A stretch of 64,000 bases of DNA from Maritimibacter alkaliphilus HTCC2654. Its GTDB lineage: Bacteria > Pseudomonadota > Alphaproteobacteria > Rhodobacterales > Rhodobacteraceae. The DNA lies in assembly GCF_000152805.1 (NCBI RefSeq), contig NZ_CH902578.1, positions 2,597,263 to 2,661,262 of the forward strand, in the 5' to 3' direction. Shown piece after piece: positions 27,457-36,354 of the stretch. The first letter of the stretch is position 1; every line of letters begins with the position of its first letter. The notes below the pieces were generated by a model. That model had not been told where the DNA came from. It ran no database searches and was given only the letters and a program-made list of their open reading frames with translations. The translations under genes were made by a program, and so were the position numbers.

Positions 27457-28521
27457 ATGAAGTGGTTATTGGTCGCGGGTGCCGCGTGCCTCCCGTCGGT
27501 GGCTCAAGCGGGGCTTGAGTTCTGCAACCAGACGGGATCGTCGGCCTCTGTCGCCATCGGCTACAAATCCGCTGACGGATGGATGTCCGAGGGATGGTGG
27601 AACATCGACACCGGTGCCTGCAAAACCGTCATCTCGCGCGATCTGGACAAGACGCATTATTACTGGCGGGCGGAAAGCCGTGACCTGTCGTGGTCCCATG
27701 CCAATTTCATGTTCTGCACCAGCGACGAGGTGTTCACCATCCTCGGTGATGAGGATTGCACGGCGCGTGGCTATGACCGCGAGGGCTTCAACGAGATTAA
27801 GACCGAAGGCTTCACCACCTTCACGATGAACCTGACGCATACGGGTGACGGGCGGGAAGACAACATCGCGGACCACGGCCCGCGCGACCCGGAAGAGGGT
27901 ATCGTCTATCCCGACGAGCAATACGACAGCGCCGCATCCGACGTGGTGGCGGACCCGCCGGGCACCCATGGCGAACCCTATACGATCACGGGGATTCTTA
28001 GCCATTGCGATTGGTATGACGCCGGGGTCGGGTGCACCGTTCTCGCCGACGGCTGGAGTTACGTCGCCTCATCCTACGATCCGACTCCGGTCGCGGTTCT
28101 GGAAGAGCTCGAGGCGCTGGGCACGAATGTCCCGATCACCATCTCCGGCGACATGATGTTTTACGAGGGGACGGAAGCGACTGTTACAATCAGCGACTAT
28201 TCATTCGCGCAACCGGACGTCTTTCAGACCACCCGGCAAGCGATTCAGGGCTACTGGCAGTCCGAGGACGATGCGAATTACGAGGTGCTGATCCATGGGT
28301 CCAGCTACGAGGAATACTACCAGCAGATGCCGGACATGCCGCTTTTAATGCACTTCCAGACCGGATGCCCGGACAATCCGTCGAGCGGACCCGCCTTCCG
28401 GCTGGTGTCGCGCGACGGGGGCGAGGATCGTTGCGTTCTGGTCAGCCATGTCGACGCCTCGTCGCTCGAGCTTTTCGTCGCCGGGACCATGCGCCCCCTC
28501 TACTTCCAGCGAAAGAACTGA
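27457..28521 (+). CDS. Secreted DUF1036 protein, paralogue B
   Basis: 354 residues. Signal peptide MKWLLVAGAACLPSVAQA, then the DUF1036-like domain (LEFCNQTGSSASVAIGY, EGWWNIDTGAC, MFCTSDEVFTI, ARGYDREGFNEI), the shared DPPGTHGE linker phrase and a C-terminal domain with IQGYWQSEDDANYEV and LMHFQTGCP. Same layout and length as paralogue A but well diverged, so the duplication is not recent. The stop is one base from a GTG start for arsJ. Function unknown; operon position suggests a role at the envelope during arsenate or phosphate stress, which is inference. Confidence 0.85.
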   Translation: MKWLLVAGAACLPSVAQAGLEFCNQTGSSASVAIGYKSADGWMSEGWWNIDTGACKTVISRDLDKTHYYWRAESRDLSWSHANFMFCTSDEVFTILGDEDCTARGYDREGFNEIKTEGFTTFTMNLTHTGDGREDNIADHGPRDPEEGIVYPDEQYDSAASDVVADPPGTHGEPYTITGILSHCDWYDAGVGCTVLADGWSYVASSYDPTPVAVLEELEALGTNVPITISGDMMFYEGTEATVTISDYSFAQPDVFQTTRQAIQGYWQSEDDANYEVLIHGSSYEEYYQQMPDMPLLMHFQTGCPDNPSSGPAFRLVSRDGGEDRCVLVSHVDASSLELFVAGTMRPLYFQRKN

Positions 28522-28522
28522 C

Positions 28523-29788
28523 GTGACCGATATGACCGGGAAACCGGAGAATGCACTTGCGGCCTATGTCGCGGTGACGGCGGCCTACTGGGCCTTCATG
28601 CTGACCGACGGCGCGTTGCGGATGCTCGTGCTGTTGCACTTTCACGACCTTGGGTTTTCGCCGATCACGCTGGCGTGGTTGTTCCTGCTCTACGAGGTCG
28701 CCGGAATGGTCACGAACCTGTCGGCCGGGTGGATCGCGGCACGGTTCGGTCTGACCACGACGCTTTATGCCGGTCTTGCGATCCAGATCGTCGCGCTCGT
28801 CGCCTTGTCCCGGTTGAACCCCGGCTGGGCCGTCGCGGTGTCGGTCCCGTTCGTGATGATCGTTCAGGGTATGTCTGGGGTTGCCAAGGATCTTGCGAAA
28901 ATGTCGTCCAAGTCGGCGGTCAAGATCCTCGCACCATCCGCAGGGGGCGGCCTGTTCCGATGGGTCGCGGTGCTGACGGGATCGAAGAACGCGGTGAAAG
29001 GTATCGGGTTCTTCCTAGGTGCCGGACTGCTCGCCACCATCGGGTTCAAGGCCGCAGTTCTGGCGATGGCGGTGGTGCTGACCGTGATCCTTTTCGCGGT
29101 GGTGCTGTTCATGCCCACGGGCCTGCCGAAAGGCTCTAAGTCGGCCAAATTCACCCAAGTCTGGTCCAAGGATCGGAATATCAACCGACTGTCGCTGGCC
29201 CGGATGTTCCTGTTCGGCGCGCGCGATACGTGGTTCGTCGTCGGCATCCCGATCTACTTCACCGCCCTGATTTCGGACGGGAGCGAGGACGGCAACCGCG
29301 CCGCGTTCTTTCTTGTCGGCGGCTTCATGGCGCTCTGGATCATCGCCTATGGCGCGGTGCAGGCCTCGGCGCCCCGATTGCTCGGACAGGCCGCGCACGA
29401 AAGCCGGGTGGCCGTCCGCCTCGCAATCCGGTGGGTCGGCATCCTGACCGCGATCATCGCGGTGCTCGCCGCCCTTTCGCTGACGCCCGCGACATGGATC
29501 GCCGGCGTGCTCGTCGCGGGCCTTTTGGCCTTCGGGTTCGTCTTCGCAATCAATTCGTCGCTCCACTCCTACCTTATCCTCGCCTTTTCACAGGCGGAGC
29601 GGGTCACGATGGACGTGGGATTCTACTATATGTCGAACGCCGCCGGGCGGCTGATCGGAACGCTGGCCTCGGGCATCAGCTATCAGATCGGCGGGCTGCC
29701 TCTTTGCCTTGCCACGGCCGCCGCAATGGCTGGCGCAAGCTGGATTTCTGCCAAAAGATTGGGCGGCGATGGCGCTTTGAACGTCTGA
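28523..29788 (+). CDS. arsJ: Organoarsenical efflux MFS transporter ArsJ
   Basis: 421 residues with about 12 hydrophobic segments. The N-terminus AYVAVTAAYWAFMLTDGALR and the loops SGVAKDLAKMSSKSAVK and WVAVLTGSKNAVKGIGFFLG are the ArsJ signature. Exports 1-arseno-3-phosphoglycerate made by the GAPDH of this operon. The start is GTG at 28523 (one base after paralogue B, with a GAAAG stretch upstream); ATG at 28532 is the alternative. No arsR is present nearby, unlike many arsJ operons. Confidence 0.92.
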   Translation: MTDMTGKPENALAAYVAVTAAYWAFMLTDGALRMLVLLHFHDLGFSPITLAWLFLLYEVAGMVTNLSAGWIAARFGLTTTLYAGLAIQIVALVALSRLNPGWAVAVSVPFVMIVQGMSGVAKDLAKMSSKSAVKILAPSAGGGLFRWVAVLTGSKNAVKGIGFFLGAGLLATIGFKAAVLAMAVVLTVILFAVVLFMPTGLPKGSKSAKFTQVWSKDRNINRLSLARMFLFGARDTWFVVGIPIYFTALISDGSEDGNRAAFFLVGGFMALWIIAYGAVQASAPRLLGQAAHESRVAVRLAIRWVGILTAIIAVLAALSLTPATWIAGVLVAGLLAFGFVFAINSSLHSYLILAFSQAERVTMDVGFYYMSNAAGRLIGTLASGISYQIGGLPLCLATAAAMAGASWISAKRLGGDGALNV

Positions 29789-29906
29789 CGATTCCTTTTC
29801 AGTTGATTGGCCAGAGGCCATCCGTAAAGCTTGGTTAGTATTCTATTAATGACATTGCTTTGACCCGGTTTTTTTGGGCCCGTTCGAGCGGTGGAGAGGG
29901 GGCCAA

Positions 29907-31955
29907 TTGACTGGATCGATCAATGTGAATGAATCGACGCGTGAAATCACCGTCGATTCCTCAGGCAGTTTGATAGCGGACGACGGCGTAACCACGCTTG
30001 CCGAAGCGGTCGCCCATGCGAACGCATGGGACGGGACAGGTTCGGCCTATACCATCCTGTTCGATGCGAGCCTCGACACCATCTGGCTGACGCTGCCGAT
30101 TGTCTTCACGACCTCCATGACAATCGACGGTGGCCCGCTCGACGCTGGTTCGCCCAGCGTAGACATCCGAATGGACACATTCGACCGTATCTTCGAGGTC
30201 GATCTTGAACTTGCAGAGTCCCTGTTCCTCAGAAACGTCGGCGTCAAATCCGGGAACCATGTGTCGCCCGACAACGGCACCGGCGGCGCGGGTATGCTGA
30301 TCGAGGGGAGCGGCTACGTCAGCGTCTTTCAGTCCGAATTCTCCTTCAACTCTCAAAGCCACCTGAATCCCGCGGGCACCTTTACGGCAGGTTATGGCGG
30401 AGGAATTCTGCATGAGGGCGGAACGCTCGTCGTCACGGACAGCACTTTCGCGAACAACAAGGCGGGTTTTGGCGGCGGTGCGATCAGCTCGAGCACCACG
30501 GCGGGGCAGCTTTACATCAGCGGATCGACGTTCAGCAACAACTCCGCCAGCGGTGCAGGCGGTGCGATTTATGCGCTGAACCATACGTCCACCGTCACGA
30601 TCGTGAACTCGACATTCGACGGCAACAGCGTAGCGGACGTCGCCAATACCAACTCGACGGCAGGCGGCGCGATCTTTGGCAGCGACATCAATCTGACCGT
30701 GAGCAACACGACCTTCTCCGACAACTCCGTGGCGGAAGGCGCGGCGGGCAGCGGGGATGGCGGCGCAATTGCCCTCGTCAACTCCACGGCCAATGTGCAA
30801 TCCTCTCAGTTCAACCGCTCGAGTTCCGAGGGTATCGGAGGCGCGATCTTTGGAGTGGCCACCGACCTCACGGTCACCGGATCGTCCTTCCTGAACACCG
30901 AATGGTTCGGGGGCGGCAACGCGATTGAACTGCTTGGCGACGGAACGCTCGATTTCACGTCGAACTCGGTCGACCTGACCGGCACCACGAACCCGGTCGC
31001 GATCTTCGGTCCCAATGGCCGCAATGTGATCGAAGCAGACCCCGAAGGCACGGAATATCGCATGGGCGACGCCGATGACGACATCCTGCTTCTGGGCACG
31101 GGCATGACACTTCGCCTGGGCGGCGGTGCGGATCTGGTGACCGGAACGATGGCGACGTTCCTTGGCAACACGGTTGCCGATGTCAGCATCGAAGACGTGT
31201 TCTGGATGACGGACGACAAATCGCCGAGCGACGAGTTTGGCATCATCACAATCTTTACCCCCATAGTCGGCGGTGGAGCATCGGTTGAGTATTATCTGGA
31301 AGGCGTCACGACGACTTTCTTCCCGATCCGGATTGTCGCAGGCAACGACATTTCCGGCACCGATATTTTGATGAGCCATGTCGAGGACCAGACGCAGTTC
31401 GGGTTGATCGACCTGTTCCCGGCCCTTTCCGAGGGGACGACGGTGGCGGATGCCGACCCGGAGCGGTCTGCGATGCTCGAATTCTTCGCGGAAGGCTGGC
31501 AGGCCTATAGCATCACGACGCGCACCGACCTTGCCGCGACGGTGAACAACAACGCCATCGGGGTGTATGAGGTCAGCGGCGGCGGAACGATCTCGAACGT
31601 CCGAATTCTGATCGACGACGCCAAGGTGGGGACGACCGAAACGTTCCAGCGTGTGACCGACGGTTACCTTGAGTTCTTCATCATCAAGGACGGGGCGGAC
31701 CTTGCGGCCACGCTGGGCCGCAAGTCGCTTTCAATCGACAGCGACGGATCGCTGCTCGTGAACGGCGTCGAAAGCGACCGGTTCATCTGGCACATGGACA
31801 CGTCCCGCAACAGAGATGCGGCCAACCATGCGATCATCGGACACGGGGGTCGCGCGGACACGATCCGCATCGGGTTCGAAGACGCCTCCGCTTGGGACAA
31901 CGACTTTCAGGACGTGGTGATCGACGTTCAGGGGCTGGACGGCTTGCCGATCTAG
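29907..31955 (+). CDS. Secreted parallel beta-helix repeat protein with DUF4114-like C-terminal domain
   Basis: About 682 residues from a TTG at 29907, chosen because GGAGAGGGGG lies just upstream. There is no signal peptide. A central region carries repeated TFxxN...GGAI units (for example TFANNKAGFGGGAI, TFSNNSASGAGGAIYAL, TFSDNSVAEG...GGAIALV), as in Pmp-type parallel beta-helices. The C-terminal part (NNNAIGVYEVSGGGTIS...YLEFFIIKDGADL) resembles DUF4114. No N-terminal signal and the asparagine/glycine-rich composition suggest type I secretion, but no transporter is nearby. Probably an extracellular surface protein. Confidence 0.72.
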   Translation: MTGSINVNESTREITVDSSGSLIADDGVTTLAEAVAHANAWDGTGSAYTILFDASLDTIWLTLPIVFTTSMTIDGGPLDAGSPSVDIRMDTFDRIFEVDLELAESLFLRNVGVKSGNHVSPDNGTGGAGMLIEGSGYVSVFQSEFSFNSQSHLNPAGTFTAGYGGGILHEGGTLVVTDSTFANNKAGFGGGAISSSTTAGQLYISGSTFSNNSASGAGGAIYALNHTSTVTIVNSTFDGNSVADVANTNSTAGGAIFGSDINLTVSNTTFSDNSVAEGAAGSGDGGAIALVNSTANVQSSQFNRSSSEGIGGAIFGVATDLTVTGSSFLNTEWFGGGNAIELLGDGTLDFTSNSVDLTGTTNPVAIFGPNGRNVIEADPEGTEYRMGDADDDILLLGTGMTLRLGGGADLVTGTMATFLGNTVADVSIEDVFWMTDDKSPSDEFGIITIFTPIVGGGASVEYYLEGVTTTFFPIRIVAGNDISGTDILMSHVEDQTQFGLIDLFPALSEGTTVADADPERSAMLEFFAEGWQAYSITTRTDLAATVNNNAIGVYEVSGGGTISNVRILIDDAKVGTTETFQRVTDGYLEFFIIKDGADLAATLGRKSLSIDSDGSLLVNGVESDRFIWHMDTSRNRDAANHAIIGHGGRADTIRIGFEDASAWDNDFQDVVIDVQGLDGLPI

Positions 31956-32494
31956 TCCGCGACCGTCGCGATCCAGTCCGCGATGCTTTCGGCACATTCC
32001 TCGGCGGTGAGTTCGGTCGTGTCCAGCTGGAACACGCGCTCGGCCTCGCCGCCCATGAGGATCTGACCCTGTTCGTGATACTGAAGCGCCAACGCCCTTT
32101 TGCGTGATTTGGTCATCGCCTCGCGGCCCGCCGACCCGATCCTGCGTGCGTTTTCGTCGGGGTCGCAATGGACGTGGACGACATGTAGCGGACCGTGCGT
32201 TTCCGCCAGTTTCTCGATCCGGGCCCAGGCTTCCGCCGACCAATCCGAATCTCTGCGCAGGGTATCGGTCATGATGAGCGGCACGTCCAACGGCATCTCT
32301 GCGATCCGCTTGTCCGCGATGTCCCAGACGGCGCGCACGGTGTCGTAGAACGCGTCGCTTTTGAACTCGGTCAGGGCATAGGCGAGGTTCATCTGGGTGT
32401 GAACGTCGAGCAGTCGACCGCCCAGACGATCCATGAGCGCCTGACCGATGGTGAGCTTCCCGGTGCCGGGATATCCGTTGAGAAAAATCAGCAT
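31952..32494 (-). CDS. P-loop ATPase/kinase-like protein
   Basis: 180 residues. Walker A in LIFLNGYPGTGKLTIGQAL near the N-terminus, then IMTDTLRRDSDW and HVVHVHCDPDENARRIGS, resembling small AAA/zeta-toxin-like or nucleotide kinases (AAA_33 type). Substrate unknown. ATG at 32494 (MLIFLNG) matches where such proteins begin; an ATG at 32509 adds five residues. Convergent with the beta-helix gene, with a four-base overlap. Confidence 0.8.
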   Translation of the reverse strand: MLIFLNGYPGTGKLTIGQALMDRLGGRLLDVHTQMNLAYALTEFKSDAFYDTVRAVWDIADKRIAEMPLDVPLIMTDTLRRDSDWSAEAWARIEKLAETHGPLHVVHVHCDPDENARRIGSAGREAMTKSRKRALALQYHEQGQILMGGEAERVFQLDTTELTAEECAESIADWIATVAD

Positions 32495-32526
32495 GGCGGG
32501 ATCATGCATCGGATCGGGCCCGAGGC

Positions 32527-32567
32527 CAAAAGAAAACCGGCGCGGAGGGCCGCGCCGGTGATTTTTT
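32527..32567 (-). terminator. Bidirectional terminator downstream of dctM
   Basis: Nine-bp stem CCGGCGCGG (32537-32545) with CCGCGCCGG (32550-32558). An A-rich stretch on the left gives TTTTCTTTT on the minus strand, and six Ts lie on the right. Confidence 0.9.
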
Positions 32568-32582
32568 GCGATCCGTGATGGA

Positions 32583-35234
32583 TCAGAAGTTCAGCGACAC
32601 GTCGCGGTGGTTGGCCGAACAGGACGCCATGGCGAGCGCCTGTTTCCGCGTGAACCGGTCCTGCGACCGGATACCGAAGGTGCCGATCACGCCTTCGACG
32701 TAGTTGCGGACGCCGGGCAGGGCCGCCTGGGCATCTGCGCGCCATTGGGCCTGAGCCGCGTATTCGGCCAGTGCGTCTTCGTAGTTCGACAACACCTCTT
32801 CGCGGTCCGGTTCGTCCTCGTCGAGTTCGCGGCGGGCCTTGGCGAGTGCGGACTTCACGTCGCCCGCGCCCTCGACTTCGCCGATGAGGTCTTCGATCTC
32901 TTCGACTTTCAACGCATCCGCTTCGCCCGCGCCCGTCTCCATGAGAGAGCGAAGGTCGTTGAGCGGCGCCTCGAGCGCCACGAACGCGTCGTAGTCTTCG
33001 AGCACCGCCAGAACCTCCGCCGGGCCCGAATAGGCATCGTCGGCTGCACGGCGATACTGGTTCCGCGCGGCATCCTCGGCGGTCGTCAGTTCGACGAAGG
33101 CGTCATGCGCTGCCTCCCACCCGTCCGGGATCTGGGCTTCGAGCGCGGCGATTTCTTCGTCGATCTCTGCGACGCGCGCCTCGAGCGGCCCACGGCTTTC
33201 GCTGTCGGCTTCGAGACGATTGAGAAGCGTCTGATCCTCGTCCCGTTCCTCTTCGAGCCGCCGGATCTGCTTTTCGAGATTCCGAACGGCAATGAGTTGC
33301 GGGCGATACTCCGGCGTGGCGGCATCCACCGCAGCCTCGGCCTCGTGGATCGCATCCATCTGGGCGAGCGCGGTTTCCCCTGCCTCGACGCCTTCGTTGA
33401 AGTCACCGCGCATGTCTTCGGGAAGCGCCGAGAGGTCCAGCGTTTTCGCGGCGGCGACGGCATCGGCCGTTCTCGTGCTGCTCGCAAGCTGCTGACCCAC
33501 GTAGTCTTCGAGGCACAGCTGAAGCTGCGGGTTGCGCGGCGGCGGTGCGGTTTCACCCAACAGGCTCACGCGGTTGGGGAGGTAGTTCACCAGCGGCGGG
33601 TAAGACCCGACGATTGCCAGAGCAAGGAGCTGCAACAGGATGAACGGCACGACGCCCTTGTAGATCTGGAGCGTCTTGACCACCGCGGGTGCGACGCCGC
33701 GCAGATAGAACAACGCGAAGCCGAAGGGTGGTGTCAGGAACGACGTCTGGATGTTCAGGCCGATCATCACGCCCAGCCACACGGCTGTCACGTTGGCGCC
33801 GGGGTCGGCCAGCAGGATCGGCGCGACGATGGGCACGACGACCACGGCGATCTCGATGAAGTCGAGGAAGAAGCCGAGGACGAAGATCACCGCCATGACG
33901 ATGACGAACTGGGTCCAGAACCCGCCGGGCATGCTGTTCAGGAATTCACGCACCAGTTCTTCCCCGCCGAAGCCACGGAAAGCGGCGGTCAGCATGGCAG
34001 CGCCGAGCAGAATGATGAACACGAGCGATGTGGTCTTGGCCGTCTCGAGCATCACACCCTGAAGCGTGAACTCGATCCGGATCGCACGGACCGCCGACCA
34101 GATCAGGGCGGTGACGATCAGGATGGTCGCAAGGGCACCTATTGCGATGCCAAGCTGGTCCTGCGCGCTATCGACCGCCTTCACGTTCATTTCGAACATG
34201 GAAAGCGCGACCGCAATCAGGACGAGGCCCGCAATGGCGACGAGCGCAGGTCCGAACAGCATCCGGCTGCCGGAGGGCGGCAATCGGTAGGAGGCCATGA
34301 TAAGTGCACCCGCGGCACCGATCGCGCCGGCCTGGTTCACCGTGGCGATACCGCCGATGATCGAGCCGAGCACGAGGAAGATCAGCGCGAGCGGCGGGAT
34401 CAACGACAGGCTGACACGGCCCCAGAACGCGAGATTCCATTTCTGGCTCTTGTCATGCACGGCGGGCGCGGCCTTGGGCCGGATCACCGCGTAGACCAGA
34501 ATGTAGATCATGTAGATGCCGACGAGGACGAGACCCGGAATGAGAGCACCCAGAAACATTTCACCGGCCGACGTGCCGCTGACCCCGAAGGTCGAGGGCA
34601 TCTGAAGGTCGCCGGTGGCGTCGGTGTAGAGGTTCTTGCGCAGCGTCGAGGCCTGATCTGCGGCGCTCGCCAACTGGTCGGCAAGGATGATGAGCACGAT
34701 GGACGGCGGAATGATCTGACCGAGCGTGCCGGAGGCCGCGATCGTGCCGGTTGCGAGCGGTGTCGAATAGTTCGACCGCAACATGGCCGGGAGCGAGATC
34801 ATACCCATCGCGACGACGGTGGCGCCGACGATGCCGGTGGTCGCGGCAAGAAGAGCGCCCACGAAGACGACCGAGATACCCAGACCGCCCGGCACGGGGC
34901 CGAAAAGCTGGGCCATGGTGACAAGCAGGTCTTCGGCGATTTTGGACCGCTGGAGCATGATGCCCATGAAGATGAAGAGCGGGATGGCGATGAGCGTATC
35001 CCTCTCGACCTCCCAATAGACCCCTCGGAGGTTCGTGACCCCCGCCGTCAGCCACTGTTGGGGACCGCCGGAATGGAAGTAGGCGTCCGTGTTGCCCTCG
35101 AACAGATAGCCGGTCCCTGCGGCGAGACCGATGGTGATGATCGCGGCACCCGGAAGCGCGAAGGCGACCGGGAAACCGGAGCCCAGCGCGGCCGCCATGA
35201 TGACGATCAGCAGAAGAAGGAAGAAGATTTCCAT
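32583..35234 (-). CDS. dctM: TRAP transporter large permease (DctM) with long coiled-coil C-terminal extension
   Basis: 883 residues. The first ~560 are a DctM/12-TM permease (GFPVAFALPGA, ATTGIVGATVVAMGMISLPAM, GQIIPPSIVLIIL, FLTPPFGFALFYLRGVAP). After LPNRVSLLGE comes a soluble, acidic tail of about 320 residues, rich in heptad-like leucine and Glu/Arg stretches (NLEKQIRRLEEERDEDQTLL, VAEIDEEIAALEAQI), predicted coiled coil. Ordinary DctM proteins have 425-600 residues, so the tail is unusual. Together with DctQ and the periplasmic protein it drives sodium-coupled uptake of an organic acid. Confidence 0.92.
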   Translation of the reverse strand: MEIFFLLLLIVIMAAALGSGFPVAFALPGAAIITIGLAAGTGYLFEGNTDAYFHSGGPQQWLTAGVTNLRGVYWEVERDTLIAIPLFIFMGIMLQRSKIAEDLLVTMAQLFGPVPGGLGISVVFVGALLAATTGIVGATVVAMGMISLPAMLRSNYSTPLATGTIAASGTLGQIIPPSIVLIILADQLASAADQASTLRKNLYTDATGDLQMPSTFGVSGTSAGEMFLGALIPGLVLVGIYMIYILVYAVIRPKAAPAVHDKSQKWNLAFWGRVSLSLIPPLALIFLVLGSIIGGIATVNQAGAIGAAGALIMASYRLPPSGSRMLFGPALVAIAGLVLIAVALSMFEMNVKAVDSAQDQLGIAIGALATILIVTALIWSAVRAIRIEFTLQGVMLETAKTTSLVFIILLGAAMLTAAFRGFGGEELVREFLNSMPGGFWTQFVIVMAVIFVLGFFLDFIEIAVVVVPIVAPILLADPGANVTAVWLGVMIGLNIQTSFLTPPFGFALFYLRGVAPAVVKTLQIYKGVVPFILLQLLALAIVGSYPPLVNYLPNRVSLLGETAPPPRNPQLQLCLEDYVGQQLASSTRTADAVAAAKTLDLSALPEDMRGDFNEGVEAGETALAQMDAIHEAEAAVDAATPEYRPQLIAVRNLEKQIRRLEEERDEDQTLLNRLEADSESRGPLEARVAEIDEEIAALEAQIPDGWEAAHDAFVELTTAEDAARNQYRRAADDAYSGPAEVLAVLEDYDAFVALEAPLNDLRSLMETGAGEADALKVEEIEDLIGEVEGAGDVKSALAKARRELDEDEPDREEVLSNYEDALAEYAAQAQWRADAQAALPGVRNYVEGVIGTFGIRSQDRFTRKQALAMASCSANHRDVSLNF

Positions 35235-35249
35235 TGTTCCGGTGTCCCC

Positions 35250-36248
35250 TCAGTGTCCGGCGTCTTGCGCGGGTTCGCGATGGCCCGGTTCATCCCGGGC
35301 GTCTGCAACGGCGTCGAAGAAATAGCTGACGAACTGGATCAGCATGGTGATCCCGAACAGGCCGATGAAGGCGGCCATCTGGTATTTCACGAACATGCCG
35401 AACGGCCCGGCCTGACTGACCTCGAAGCTGGTCAGCGGTGCGTTGATGATCGATTGCTTGCCGCCGAAGCCGATGGCGAGGATCACCCAGACCGTGCTCA
35501 TCCCGAGAAGGATGGTGCCGAAGGCGTTGGCGAAACCCTTCTTAGTGCGGCCGAAGCCTGCATAAAGGATGTCGACCCGCACGTGACCTTCGTCGAACAG
35601 CGTGTAGGCCGAGGCGAAGAGGAACAGCGCGGCATACCAATAGCGAACGAGGTCGCCCATCAGCGCCTGTTCATACGAGAATACGAAGCGCGAGATGACG
35701 ATCAGAAGTTCGGCGGCCACGATCAGGAGCGAGAGCCAGACGAAACCGAGCGTGCGGGTGAACAGGGCGAGGATGAAGCCGACCACGATGAGCGGCCCGT
35801 GCACCCACGGTCCGACCCAGTTGGCGCGGGCGAACTGGCGCGAAATGTCGGTGCCGAGGATCGGCTCGATCATGTCTTCGGTGCGCATGAACGCGATGGT
35901 CGCGTCGGCGATGCCCACCAGAAAGACCGACCAGAACAATGCCCGGATCAGGTAGACGTTGAACATATGGACGCGGTGCGCATCCCACCGGATCGCCCGG
36001 TCCTGCGTCGACAGGACGAAGACCGCCGCGATGGCGACCCCGATCAGGTAAAGCGCGGCCTGAACCCAGGCCAGCCCCGCGCCTTCGCCGCCAAGCGCGG
36101 CCGTTCCGGGGAACCCGAAGTAGACCACGAGAACATTGTTGATGAGAAACGCGGCCAGCACGCCAAGCGTGATCCAGCCGAACAGACGTTGCAGAACCGC
36201 TGGCCGTCCGTGGCGCGGAATCTCTGTGTGATCGAAGACCTCAGTCAT
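35250..36248 (-). CDS. dctQ: TRAP transporter small permease (DctQ), long form
   Basis: 332 residues, against 160-220 in common DctQ proteins. The DctQ core is in the C-terminal half (LVRYWYAALFLFASAYTLFDEGHVRVDIL, where HVRVD is the family signature). The N-terminal half adds about four hydrophobic segments (LFGWITLGVLAAFLINNVLV, WVQAALYLIGVAIAAVFVL). GGGAGGGG precedes the ATG; dctM follows after 15 bases. Large DctQ plus extended DctM is a lineage-specific version of the transporter. Confidence 0.88.
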   Translation of the reverse strand: MTEVFDHTEIPRHGRPAVLQRLFGWITLGVLAAFLINNVLVVYFGFPGTAALGGEGAGLAWVQAALYLIGVAIAAVFVLSTQDRAIRWDAHRVHMFNVYLIRALFWSVFLVGIADATIAFMRTEDMIEPILGTDISRQFARANWVGPWVHGPLIVVGFILALFTRTLGFVWLSLLIVAAELLIVISRFVFSYEQALMGDLVRYWYAALFLFASAYTLFDEGHVRVDILYAGFGRTKKGFANAFGTILLGMSTVWVILAIGFGGKQSIINAPLTSFEVSQAGPFGMFVKYQMAAFIGLFGITMLIQFVSYFFDAVADARDEPGHREPAQDAGH

Positions 36249-36297
36249 GGCCCCTCCCGTGGACGCAAGTGAGCGTGATTTCGCGGTCGTTTATCAG

Positions 36298-36326
36298 AAA
36301 AAAAGCGGGACCGAAGCCCCGCTTTT
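36298..36326 (-). terminator. Terminator/attenuator between dctP and dctQ
   Basis: Nine-bp stem AAAAGCGGG (36301-36309) with CCCGCTTTT (36318-36326); on the minus strand it ends in seven Ts. It follows dctP directly, so most dctP transcripts should stop before dctQM. Confidence 0.85.
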
Positions 36327-36354
36327 CACTTTTTGATGCGTTATTCCACCGCAA

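Noticed and set aside
29788-29906. TGGCCAGAGGCCA hairpin and T-run after arsJ as a terminator
   Set aside because: The stem is only five bp and the T-run lies over 60 bases further on, without an adjoining stem.
32607-36272. 1221-codon open frame on the plus strand opposite dctM/dctQ
   Set aside because: It spans two well-recognised TRAP genes and their spacer on the other strand; the product is extremely rich in Asp/His/Arg and Glu with no domain.
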